44,038 nucleotides of DNA from Prevotella sp. (GTDB taxonomy: Bacteria; Bacteroidota; Bacteroidia; Bacteroidales; Bacteroidaceae). The stretch spans positions 1 through 44,038 of the forward strand of contig JAFLSF010000014.1 in assembly GCA_022511045.1 (NCBI GenBank), in the 5' to 3' direction. Shown here one piece after another: positions 9,511 to 17,392 of this stretch. Made by a program: the position numbers and the translations under genes. Numbering within the stretch: position 1 is the first letter of the stretch; the number at the start of each line of letters is the position of its first letter. The notes beneath the pieces were generated by a model. That model was given only the letters and a program-made list of their open reading frames with translations. It did not search any database and was not told the origin of the DNA.

Positions 9511-11160
9511 ATGGATAAGGTTATTATTTATCAGATATTTACACGACTTTTCGGCAATCGGAACCTTTCCCGTAAAGAGAATGGTACGATTGCCGAAAAT
9601 GGTAGTGGAAAAATGGCAGATTTGACACCTATGGTGTTAAAAGATATTGCTGCAATGGGGATAAGCCACGTGTGGTATACAGGTATTATCCGTCATGCAA
9701 CTCAAACTGATTATTCGCAGTATGGTATCCCGCGTCAGCATCCCGCCATTGTGAAAGGACGGGCAGGCTCGCCTTATGCCATTACAGACTATTATGACGT
9801 GGATCCAGACTTGGCTGTAAACGTTGATGAACGTATGCAGGAGTTTGAACAATTGGTGACACGTACCCACGAGGCAGGCTTAAAGGTGGTTATCGATTTC
9901 GTGCCTAATCATGTTGCCCGCCAGTATCACTCCATTTGTAAACCCGATGGAGTGGTTGATTTAGGTGAAGACGATAAACCAGAGCGAGGCTTCGACCCCC
10001 AGAACAATTTTTACTATTGTCCAGGCGAACGCTTTAATCCCTATTTCGACTTGTATCACGGCGAAAAAGAGCCTTATCTGGAGACTCCCGCTAAGGCTAC
10101 AGGTAACGACCATTTTGACAGTTCTCCCTCTCAGACCGACTGGTATGAGACGGTGAAACTGAATTATGGTGTAGACTATTATGCAGGCTGTGTAGGACAT
10201 TTTGACCCAATGCCTGACACGTGGTACAAGATGACACAGATATTACTGTTTTGGGCCTCAAAAGGTGTTGATGCTTTCCGTTGTGATATGGCTGAGATGG
10301 TGCCTGCTGAGTTTTGGCGCTTTGCTACTCGTACCGTCCGCGAAGAGTACCCAGATATTAAGTTTATCGGTGAGGTATATAATCCCTACGACTATCGCCG
10401 TTACCTGTTGAACGGTTTTGACTATTTATATGATAAAGTCGGTATGTACGATACTATGCGTGCTGTTATTTGTCATCATGCCCCAGCCTCGGCCATTAGC
10501 TATGCTTGGCAGCAGACGGATGACATCCGCAATCACATGCTCTATTTCCTTGAAAATCACGATGAACAACGTATAGCAAGTAATTTCTTTGCAGCCAACG
10601 GAAAGAAAGGCGTTCCTGGTATGATAGTCTCCTTGCTTATGCACCAAAATCCTTTCATGCTTTATGCAGGCGAGGAATATGGCGAGCGTGGAATGGATAA
10701 GGAAGGCTTTAGTGGCAACGACGGACGTACTACTATTTTTGACTATTGGAGTATTGACACTCTGTGTCGTGCCGCCAAGAAACAGCTGACAGAGGAAGAA
10801 CAGCAACTATTTGATATTCATAAGAAAACCCTGCTATTGGCTCGTAAAGAGAAATCTGTTACAGATGGTGTGTTCTTTGATTTGATGTATGTTAATGGAC
10901 ACTTGTATCGCCAGTATGCTTTCCTGCGTAAGGCTGGCAAAGATTTGTTGCTGGTAGTTGCCAATTTTGAAGACCATGAGGTAGAGATAGACGTGTGTCT
11001 GCCTGCTCATGCTTTCGATTATTTGAAACTGGAGGAGGGCACAGTAACGGCAACAGACCTACTGACGAAGGGCAAACAAGGCATCATGTTGCATAAGGAC
11101 GGGAGTGTGCGTATGAAGATAGATGCACGCAATGCTCGAGTTTGGAAGATGAAGGTGTAG
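9511..11160 (+). CDS. GH13-family alpha-amylase-type glycoside hydrolase (cytoplasmic)
   Basis: A 549-residue member of glycoside hydrolase family 13. Conserved regions are VVIDFVPNHV (region I, about residues 126-135), DAFRCDMAEM with the nucleophile Asp259, FIGEVYNP with the acid/base Glu288, and ENHDEQR with the transition-state Asp351. All three catalytic carboxylates are present. There is no signal peptide, so it probably acts on intracellular alpha-glucans or maltooligosaccharides. The ATG at 9511 is preferred to a TTG at 9490. It lies between fabD and a HAD protein resembling beta-phosphoglucomutase, which fits a glucan-utilisation pair. The exact substrate cannot be read from the sequence. 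Confidence 0.88.
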   Translation: MDKVIIYQIFTRLFGNRNLSRKENGTIAENGSGKMADLTPMVLKDIAAMGISHVWYTGIIRHATQTDYSQYGIPRQHPAIVKGRAGSPYAITDYYDVDPDLAVNVDERMQEFEQLVTRTHEAGLKVVIDFVPNHVARQYHSICKPDGVVDLGEDDKPERGFDPQNNFYYCPGERFNPYFDLYHGEKEPYLETPAKATGNDHFDSSPSQTDWYETVKLNYGVDYYAGCVGHFDPMPDTWYKMTQILLFWASKGVDAFRCDMAEMVPAEFWRFATRTVREEYPDIKFIGEVYNPYDYRRYLLNGFDYLYDKVGMYDTMRAVICHHAPASAISYAWQQTDDIRNHMLYFLENHDEQRIASNFFAANGKKGVPGMIVSLLMHQNPFMLYAGEEYGERGMDKEGFSGNDGRTTIFDYWSIDTLCRAAKKQLTEEEQQLFDIHKKTLLLARKEKSVTDGVFFDLMYVNGHLYRQYAFLRKAGKDLLLVVANFEDHEVEIDVCLPAHAFDYLKLEEGTVTATDLLTKGKQGIMLHKDGSVRMKIDARNARVWKMKV

Positions 11161-11176
11161 TGAATTGTCCACGAAA

Positions 11177-11854
11177 ATGAACCATTCTGCAATTGTGAAG
11201 ATGAAAGAAATGCAGGCTGCCCTATTTGACTTGGACGGTGTTGTGTTCGACACGGAGCCACAGTATACTGTGTTCTGGGGTGCTCAGTGCAGAGAGTTTC
11301 ATCCAGAACATCCAGGTCTGGAACATGAGATAAAGGGCCAGACGTTAGTACAGATTTACGATGCGTGGTTCTCTGGCGTATTGGCAGAAAAGCAGACACT
11401 CATTACCGAACGTCTCAATCGTTATGAACAGGAAATGGATTATGTCTTTATTGATGGGTTTGAAGATTATATCAGTAAAATCCGGAAACGTGGTGTAAAG
11501 ACTGCCGTTGTAACCAGTTCAAATCGCATTAAGATGGAGGCGGTCTATAAACGGCATCCTCACTTCAAGAGTCTTTTTGATGCTATTTTGACGTCGGAAG
11601 ATTTTGAACACTCAAAGCCAGACCCAGATTGTTATCTGAAAGCAGCTAACAGATTGGATTCCAGCGTTGAACAAAGTGTTGTGTTCGAGGATAGCTTTAA
11701 TGGTTTAAAGGCTGGAATTGCAGCAGGAATGTATGTGGTGGGATTGGCTACTACGAATTCCGATAAGGCTATTCGTCCTTATTGTAACCGAGTCATTGGA
11801 GACTATAGGGAGTTGTTAATGGAGGAACAGAATCTCAGAAATTTAATTATATAA
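11177..11854 (+). CDS. HAD-superfamily hydrolase, beta-phosphoglucomutase-like
   Basis: About 225 residues of a subfamily IA HAD phosphatase. Motif I is LFDLDGVVFDTE (nucleophile and acid/base Asp), motif II is AVVTSSN, motif III is the Lys in HSKPDPDCY, and motif IV is VVFEDSFNGLKAG. This arrangement is shared by beta-phosphoglucomutases and small sugar-phosphate phosphatases; the choice between them is not certain. Possible starts are ATG 11177 and ATG 11201, the latter closer to motif I; a TTG at 11165 is less likely. It follows the GH13 gene by about 16 nt and precedes panB by 12 nt, so it is co-transcribed. Confidence 0.85.
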   Translation: MNHSAIVKMKEMQAALFDLDGVVFDTEPQYTVFWGAQCREFHPEHPGLEHEIKGQTLVQIYDAWFSGVLAEKQTLITERLNRYEQEMDYVFIDGFEDYISKIRKRGVKTAVVTSSNRIKMEAVYKRHPHFKSLFDAILTSEDFEHSKPDPDCYLKAANRLDSSVEQSVVFEDSFNGLKAGIAAGMYVVGLATTNSDKAIRPYCNRVIGDYRELLMEEQNLRNLII

Positions 11855-11866
11855 TAGCAAAGAAAT

Positions 11867-12688
11867 ATGTCAGGATATTTAGTAAGCGACAATCGAAAAG
11901 TGACGACCCACCGTTTCATGGAGATGAAGCAGAAAGGCGAGAAAATCTCCATGCTCACATCATACGACTATACTATGGCGGGACTTGTCGACAAGGCAGG
12001 CATAGATGCCATCCTTGTGGGCGATTCTGCATCGAATGTGATGGCGGGTAATGGTACAACGTTACCTATCACCGTTGACCAGATGATTTATCATGCACGT
12101 AGTGTGGTTCGTGCCGTCAATAGGGCATTGGTTGTCTGTGATATGCCGTTCGGCAGCTATCAGGTCAATGCCGCAGAGGGTGTGACTAACGCTATTCGCA
12201 TTATGAAGGAAAGCGGATGTGATGCGCTGAAGATTGAAGGTGGTGAGGAAATTCTTGACACAGTAAAGCGTATTCTTGATGCCGGCATACCCGTAATGGC
12301 ACATTTGGGACTTACCCCACAGAGCATTAACAAGTTTGGCACTTATGCCGTTCGTGCCAAAGAGGAGGCAGAGGCAGAAAAACTCCTGCACGATGCACAG
12401 TTGTTGGCTGATGCTGGTTGCTTCGGCATAACGTTGGAGAAAGTCCCCGCACAACTGGCCGCAGAGGTGACAAAAGCGGTGAAGTGCCCGACTATCGGAA
12501 TAGGAGCGGGTAGCGGTACAGACGGTCAAGTACTTGTTGTTGCCGACATGTTAGGAATGACTCAGGGCTTCTCTCCCCGTTTTCTGCGTCGTTATGCAGA
12601 CCTCGGCACCATCATTACCGATGCCGTTGGCCATTACGTGGAGGACGTGAAAAAAGGCGAATTTCCCAACGAGAAGGAGTCATATTAG
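11867..12688 (+). CDS. panB: 3-methyl-2-oxobutanoate hydroxymethyltransferase
   Basis: A 273-residue PanB, the TIM-barrel enzyme that adds a hydroxymethyl group from methylene-tetrahydrofolate to 2-oxoisovalerate in pantothenate (CoA) biosynthesis. Recognisable blocks are [33 protein letters not shown] (Mg2+-site Asp), [41 protein letters not shown] and [16 protein letters not shown]. The length is close to the family norm of about 264-275. It is the last gene of the fabD unit and is followed by a perfect hairpin terminator. No other pantothenate gene lies in the window. Confidence 0.96.
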   Translation: MSGYLVSDNRKVTTHRFMEMKQKGEKISMLTSYDYTMAGLVDKAGIDAILVGDSASNVMAGNGTTLPITVDQMIYHARSVVRAVNRALVVCDMPFGSYQVNAAEGVTNAIRIMKESGCDALKIEGGEEILDTVKRILDAGIPVMAHLGLTPQSINKFGTYAVRAKEEAEAEKLLHDAQLLADAGCFGITLEKVPAQLAAEVTKAVKCPTIGIGAGSGTDGQVLVVADMLGMTQGFSPRFLRRYADLGTIITDAVGHYVEDVKKGEFPNEKESY

Positions 12689-12712
12689 ATTTGTCTTCTT
12701 TGTAGTAATAAG

Positions 12713-12750
12713 CAATTAAATATGGCCGCATTTGCGGCCATATTTAATTG
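12713..12750. terminator. Perfect 18-bp bidirectional hairpin terminator
   Basis: The arms at 12713-12730 and 12733-12750 are exact reverse complements (18 bp, GC core GGCCGCA/TGCGGCC with A/T-rich ends) separated by TT; the real loop would be 4-6 nt. It lies between the converging panB and DUF4595-like genes and can serve both. Confidence 0.92.
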
Positions 12751-12762
12751 CAAAGCATATTA

Positions 12763-13671
12763 CTATCTCCACGTGAGGGATATTTGCATATTTATGCCCT
12801 TTTCGTGGAAATCATCACCTGTTATGCGAACTTTTGTGGGATAATTGTAAGCATCCGTTTCGTAAGTATAGTTACGGACGCGTGTTTCATTTGTTGTGTT
12901 AGGAGCTCCTTCTCTTCCGTAAGTATTAGACCAAGTTTTTACACTTTGAGGTACATTTTTCGAGAGAGGGCCACACTTGTTAGCATAGAATCCAAAGGCA
13001 TCACGAGTTGCATCAAAGAAGCCAAACTCACCAAAAGGATTGAAATAGGCAACTGCTGCTAACATTCCAGCCAAATGATTAGTATATGTGAATTCAGCCC
13101 ATTCAAGCACTTCTTGATTACGATTATCAATTCTTTCTACCTTTGAGACATTATCCCCATTCCATGTTACTTTCATAGTGCATGGGTATCCTTCCCAATC
13201 GATGTAGCTTATTTCTTTAATCTTTTCTCCTTCATAGACAAAATCATAATATTTACTATTAGTCGCATTTCCATATCCCTTTGATACTTGATACTTTTCC
13301 AATTTTATAATGCGGTCATTTTCCAGCACACCAGTATATGTTATATCATCTTCATCGCAGCTATGTTTCCAAACGAAAGAGTTTGTACCATATACAGCAC
13401 TTATGGTCTCTTTATCCGTACCATTTTTATCGATGTCTACTATATTCGCACCAGTTAATACACCTTGGCTATTATATCGCCCATCTATTGACATTACTTC
13501 ATTATAGTTTACCCATGTAATTGTAGCATTACTTAGCTTTCTGAAGCCTTCTATGCTACCGCCGCCTCCAGCACCACTTTCACCGTCAGAATCAGAAGAA
13601 CAGGACGTAAAAGCAAACACACTCACGAACAGGCCTAACATTAGGCGCATGAACAAAAATGACTTTCTCAT
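12763..13671 (-). CDS. DUF4595-like lipoprotein of unknown function
   Basis: A 302-residue predicted lipoprotein. The N-terminus is Met-Arg-Lys, then a hydrophobic segment and a lipobox ending FTSCSS, followed by a Ser/Gly/Asp-rich linker. The rest is rich in beta-strand-like repeats of the form Y-x-Y/V-x-W-N-G-D-N-V-S-K, as in Prevotella/Bacteroides DUF4595 proteins. Function is unknown; the family is found at the cell envelope. It is alone on its transcript, with a strong terminator downstream and an exceptionally long structured leader upstream. The family assignment is from sequence character and not from a search. Confidence 0.75.
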   Translation of the reverse strand: MRKSFLFMRLMLGLFVSVFAFTSCSSDSDGESGAGGGGSIEGFRKLSNATITWVNYNEVMSIDGRYNSQGVLTGANIVDIDKNGTDKETISAVYGTNSFVWKHSCDEDDITYTGVLENDRIIKLEKYQVSKGYGNATNSKYYDFVYEGEKIKEISYIDWEGYPCTMKVTWNGDNVSKVERIDNRNQEVLEWAEFTYTNHLAGMLAAVAYFNPFGEFGFFDATRDAFGFYANKCGPLSKNVPQSVKTWSNTYGREGAPNTTNETRVRNYTYETDAYNYPTKVRITGDDFHEKGINMQISLTWR

Positions 13672-13689
13672 AATTTAGTTTAATAAAAC

Positions 13690-14097
13690 GTTTTGTGCCT
13701 ACACGCTCTCCCTGCCTCGGCGGTTAATAATGATTGATATTTGGGAAACGAAAAGGGCGCGGGAGTAAATTCCTCCGTGCCTATCCCAATTCTCAGGCCT
13801 TAGCATTGCCTCCACATAAGAATAAGCAACGCAAGTCAGCCCACGCCGAGTGGTATTATAAAAACAAACACATTCTATCACTTTTATAAATAAGTGATGC
13901 TGTGACTGGGAATATAATACACCCACGTAGACGCTCCAGTTGCATTACCTCTGTATGTGGATTCAAATTTGCTAAGTTTGAGAATACAGATAGTAACGTC
14001 CGAAAACGTCCTTTCGAGGCCAGCCTTGTAAACGGCTTTATTGGCCTCTGTTCCACGATGTCGTGACCCTTGAGTCCGTATGAACTGACAGGAGTCG
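13690..14097 (-). ncRNA. Candidate structured leader RNA upstream of the DUF4595-like lipoprotein
   Basis: A consensus promoter at 14102-14133 would start a minus-strand transcript near 14097, leaving about 425 nt before the lipoprotein ATG. By hand this leader folds into successive hairpins: 14054-14065 (CACG/CGTG); 14016-14048 (GAGGCC/GGCCTC enclosing AGCC/GGCT); 13951-13989 (CTGTAT/ATACAG enclosing TCAAA/TTTGA); 13850-13926 (TATAATAC/GTATTATA with flanking GTGG/CCAC, enclosing ATCACTT/AAGTGAT and CACA/TGTG); and a 92-nt domain, 13756-13847, closed by 6-8 bp (CCCACGCC/GGCGCGGG) with three inner hairpins. No open frame in it looks coding. It matches no RNA family I can name. It could be a cis-regulatory leader or an independent ncRNA. 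Confidence 0.55.
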
Positions 14098-14101
14098 GGT
14101 A

Positions 14102-14133
14102 CAAAGGTACGAATAAGCGAGGAAAAAGCCAAA
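14102..14133 (-). promoter_or_regulatory. Promoter of the structured leader
   Basis: Minus-strand TTTG (14130-14133) and TACCTTTG (14102-14109) are separated by 20 nt, an exact consensus match, with an A/T-rich region upstream. It is far (about 430 nt) from the only downstream gene. Confidence 0.8.
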
Positions 14134-14199
14134 ATATTTTGAACTTTTTTGAGCGAGAGTACTTTCTGCTGAAAGCCAAAGGTAATCATCATCTCGGAT

Positions 14200-14358
14200 G
14201 TGACACAGAATACAGAATACAGTTTTTTGAAATCGGAAAATAAGTGCTCTCTATCTTGTAAGGAATATGAGTGTTTATATTATAGAGTATTTTGTGTAAG
14301 GTTTTCCCTAAAAATAGGAAATGGACTCAAAAAAACTGTATTCTGTATTCTGTGTCAC
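14200..14358. repeat. 159-bp element bounded by near-perfect 31-bp inverted repeats
   Basis: The left arm 14200-14230 (GTGACACAGAATACAGAATACAG then six T, GA) and right arm 14327-14358 are reverse complements except for one extra base in the homopolymer. Each arm holds a tandem CAGAATA repeat. The A/T-rich interior of about 96 bp has no gene. This is the architecture of a MITE or a very large hairpin. No clear target-site duplication is visible at the flanks. Confidence 0.7.
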
Positions 14359-14376
14359 TTTGGGGGATATGTGCGC

Positions 14377-14464
14377 ACTTCTGAAAAATGAGACGAGAAT
14401 AGGCCTCAAGAACGATGTGTATAGGCCTCAAGGCGGGTGAGGATAGGCTTTAAAAAGTGCAGCC
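14377..14464. repeat. Degenerate 22-bp-periodic tandem array 2
   Basis: ATAGGCCTCAAG at 14399 recurs exactly at 14421, and ATAGGCTTTAA follows at 14443, all at 22-bp spacing. A preceding 22-bp block (14377) is weakly related. The last unit runs across the stop codon (14450-14452) of the DUF6850-like gene. Confidence 0.65.
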
Positions 14465-16075
14465 TATAGCGATGGTGACTGTGGTTCGCTCTTGTCCGCA
14501 GTAGTCGGCTGGGATAGTTGTGGCGCGCTGGTAGTGCAAGGCACTACGGATATGCGTCAATAATGGGATGCCAGGAATTTGGAAACTGTATTTTACTTGT
14601 GTGCCAACGGTGTATTGGGGCGAAGTGAGTTGGTGGTACTCTTGATAGAGGTAGGTCTCCATGTTGGCTGGGGCTGCCTGCTTGCTGCTGGGAGTAGCGA
14701 AGGTGCCGTCCGTGTAAGGTTTTCCCGAGCCTTTCTGGTAGCTTCCGTCCAAAGTTAGTGTCCATACGCCTCGTTGGGTAATAATGTTGCGAGATGTACT
14801 GACTGTCAGTATGTTGGTTGTCAATGTCTGATAACGGAAATAAGGATAGTAGTAGGCGGTTTGCTTGCGTCTTTGCCAATGATAGCCCGCAGTGATGGCC
14901 CATGTAGGACGCTCGCCGCGAATACCTGTGTGCAGGGTATAATCTGCCCCAAAGTCGCTCCAATGTTTGTCGCCTGTTTCTGTTGGGTCATAATATTCGT
15001 AATATTTCGCTCCATTGCCGTTGGTCTGCTCACGATAGTTCTCTGCATAGTTACTTAGCTTTTCGCTGGCATAGTTGAGGTCGAGTTGGTGTCTTGACTT
15101 ACGGGTTGAGAGAGACAAGCGACCATGAAAGGTTGTGATGTCGCGCTCGTGATGGGTATAAGTGATGGTATAGGGCGACTTTCGTCCGTAATAACCTGTT
15201 CCATTGCAGAGTGAGGCATCAGCAAAGACGGTTAGTGTTTTCAATATTCCTGCCGTATGGTAGAAAGGGCGCAATTCCAGTTGCAAAGCTCCTCCGTTCT
15301 GGTCTTCCACTAACGGCATTTCACGGTTTGCATCCGTATAGCCCGTGCTGCCAAATTGCTCAGTACGCCCCATAAAGGCCCCATAGGCAATGATGCTCTT
15401 GTAGACCTTATCTTCCCTGCCGTACATGCTGAAGGCTACGCTTTCTGTCGTGCGATGATATTGGTAGTTGGCACCAATGGTCAGCCAATTGAGAATAGGT
15501 GCTGAGGCTCCAAAGCTCAGTGTGAGGTCCATAAGTCTGTTTCTGTGTCGCAAGTCTTTATATTTAGCGTAATTACCTGCCATATAGTCCAGACGAGCCC
15601 CAATGCTATACCCGTGCCACAGGTCAATGCCTACGGCACCTGTCAGCTGATAGGTGTCACGGTGCTTTCGTCCCGTGTTGTCTTGTGTTTCCTCTACAAT
15701 GTCAAAGGGCAGCCGTCTTTGCATAAATGTCGAGCCAGCCATATTGCGACCCGTCCAGTTGTCGTAACTGATGGCACCATAGGTAACTGTTTTGTTGCTG
15801 ATGCGATAGAACGACTCAACGCATGCGCTGGCTTGTAGAATATTGTTGGAGCCTCCAAACTCGGTTAGACTCCCTCCGTCATGAGATAATATAACCTCGG
15901 CTTCAGCAATGTTTTTAGTGTTAAAACGTGTCAGTCCAGACGCATTGCTGTTGGTGAGCCATACGTTCTGTTGCTTCACAAACTGGTAGTCGCGAAGCAT
16001 GAGGGAATCTTGGGCGTGGCCATAACAGGCTACGCCCAAGAGTAGTGTCAGGTATGTTAATTTCTTAGCGAGCAT
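14450..16075 (-). CDS. DUF6850-like outer-membrane beta-barrel protein
   Basis: A 541-residue protein with a signal peptide (MLAKKLTYLTLLLGVACYGHAQ) and alternating hydrophobic/polar strands throughout, ending in an aromatic C-terminal residue (AIGCTF) as expected for an outer-membrane barrel. The N-terminal region (about residues 25-60, SLMLRDYQFVKQQNVWLTNSNASGL) resembles the DUF6850 family that accompanies certain TonB-dependent receptors in Bacteroidales. Its start overlaps the end of the DUF4876-like gene by 19 nt, so translation is probably coupled. Function is unknown; it could be an accessory pore or assembly partner of the receptor. The family call is by recognition only. Confidence 0.72.
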   Translation of the reverse strand: MLAKKLTYLTLLLGVACYGHAQDSLMLRDYQFVKQQNVWLTNSNASGLTRFNTKNIAEAEVILSHDGGSLTEFGGSNNILQASACVESFYRISNKTVTYGAISYDNWTGRNMAGSTFMQRRLPFDIVEETQDNTGRKHRDTYQLTGAVGIDLWHGYSIGARLDYMAGNYAKYKDLRHRNRLMDLTLSFGASAPILNWLTIGANYQYHRTTESVAFSMYGREDKVYKSIIAYGAFMGRTEQFGSTGYTDANREMPLVEDQNGGALQLELRPFYHTAGILKTLTVFADASLCNGTGYYGRKSPYTITYTHHERDITTFHGRLSLSTRKSRHQLDLNYASEKLSNYAENYREQTNGNGAKYYEYYDPTETGDKHWSDFGADYTLHTGIRGERPTWAITAGYHWQRRKQTAYYYPYFRYQTLTTNILTVSTSRNIITQRGVWTLTLDGSYQKGSGKPYTDGTFATPSSKQAAPANMETYLYQEYHQLTSPQYTVGTQVKYSFQIPGIPLLTHIRSALHYQRATTIPADYCGQERTTVTIAIGCTF

Positions 16076-17355
16076 TTTTCACGTTCGTGGAAGTCCTCAG
16101 ATGAATTGTTGGTATCTTTGTAGATGATGTGGGCACCCTGCTTGATTGATGCTTCTGCGTCAATGCCACTGGGGTCTGCGTTATAGTTGTACACCAGCTT
16201 GCCAGCATTTTCGTGGAGTGCCTCAGTTGCCTCTTTGTTGACATTACGATAGAGTGTGTGGCCCAAAGAAGCTGTCAGACCGACGAAACCAGCATCAATA
16301 TCAGCAGTCAGACGCTTATTGCTGTCTGTTATCTTGGTAGTTTGGAATATTTCAACACCATCGAGAATCCACTCGTTAGGCACTTTCAGACAAGCGTTTA
16401 CGTCACTCTTTTTGCCACCATCGTACCACAAGTTTCCGCTATTTTCTGCAAAAGCTGCTGGGGTGGTGCCTTGAGTCTGGAAAATAAAGAGAGCGGGAGA
16501 AGTGCTGCTAAGCGCCCAAGCATTGCCCAATCCAATCTTCGTAGCTTTCAAGTAGTGTGAATAGTCAATCTTAGAAGAAGGTGTAGGATAGTAGTTGGAG
16601 TTGTTATATCCACTTTCTGGGTCGTACATACAATAGTAATCGGCGTTTGCATAGTTGACAGACTGGCTGACAGTCAGCGTGTTATCAATGGCACCATTGA
16701 CGTTGACTACCACTTGTGTGTAAGGCTCAATAATCAAGGTATTTGGAAACCACCAGATTCCATTATACGCAGGATTGAAGCCCTGTGACTCGTAAACCAA
16801 CTTGCCGTCTTCTCCATAGTTGTCGTTCATTGCGTGTCCATTATAAGGAGCTGCAAATGCAAAGGCTAAGTTGTCAAGCGTAGCCGTCTGACCCGTGTTG
16901 TTGTAGAGGATAATGCACTTGTCGTATTGAAATGTGCCCGATCCGTCGTTCTTGGGACATCCGCCGTTATACACCTCTTTGATAATCACTTGGCTGGTCC
17001 TTGCCTCCTTCATCTCAATAGTGACGTTGGTGGTCTGGTTAGCCAATACCGTTATCTGGCCAGCTGTACCATTAGCTGTGTAGATGCTTCCACTATTGGC
17101 AAAGGTACCAGAAGCAGTAGCCTCGTATACGCCTGCAGATACGGTAAACAAGGCCTTTCCGTTGGCGTCAGCTTTGGCAGAGAAAGTGCTGGTGCCGCGT
17201 AGGATTACCTCAATGTTCGATAGGTCACCACTGACTCCTGTTAGCGATACAACTACCGTACCTGTCGACATCTCTGGTTCATCTTCACTACATGCTGTTA
17301 GCGCAAACCCTATGACAGCAGTCATCATCAAAACAAATAACTTTTTCATTTTCAT
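16057..17355 (-). CDS. DUF4876-like lipoprotein
   Basis: About 432 residues. The start at 17355 (MKMKKLFVLMMTA) or 17349 gives a lipoprotein signal with lipobox LTACSEDE. Residues 30-120 form a Gly/Ser/Thr-rich beta domain resembling a carboxypeptidase-regulatory/SdrD-like fold; the remainder, with IIKEVYNGGCPKNDGSGTFQYDKCIILYNNTG, is typical of DUF4876 and resembles lamin-tail-like surface domains. It lies 37 nt after the TonB-receptor gene and overlaps the barrel gene by 19 nt, taking the place a SusD-like protein would have beside a SusC. A surface-exposed ligand-binding role is inferred from position only. Confidence 0.75.
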   Translation of the reverse strand: MKMKKLFVLMMTAVIGFALTACSEDEPEMSTGTVVVSLTGVSGDLSNIEVILRGTSTFSAKADANGKALFTVSAGVYEATASGTFANSGSIYTANGTAGQITVLANQTTNVTIEMKEARTSQVIIKEVYNGGCPKNDGSGTFQYDKCIILYNNTGQTATLDNLAFAFAAPYNGHAMNDNYGEDGKLVYESQGFNPAYNGIWWFPNTLIIEPYTQVVVNVNGAIDNTLTVSQSVNYANADYYCMYDPESGYNNSNYYPTPSSKIDYSHYLKATKIGLGNAWALSSTSPALFIFQTQGTTPAAFAENSGNLWYDGGKKSDVNACLKVPNEWILDGVEIFQTTKITDSNKRLTADIDAGFVGLTASLGHTLYRNVNKEATEALHENAGKLVYNYNADPSGIDAEASIKQGAHIIYKDTNNSSEDFHEREKCSLRN

Positions 17356-17392
17356 AATTTCATTTTTATCATTAAACAAATAGATAACTTAA

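Noticed and set aside
13690..14190. Small proteins encoded within the leader region (minus-strand frames of about 75-107 codons)
   Set aside because: Frames overlap one another, lack family features, and the paired RNA segments explain the sequence better.
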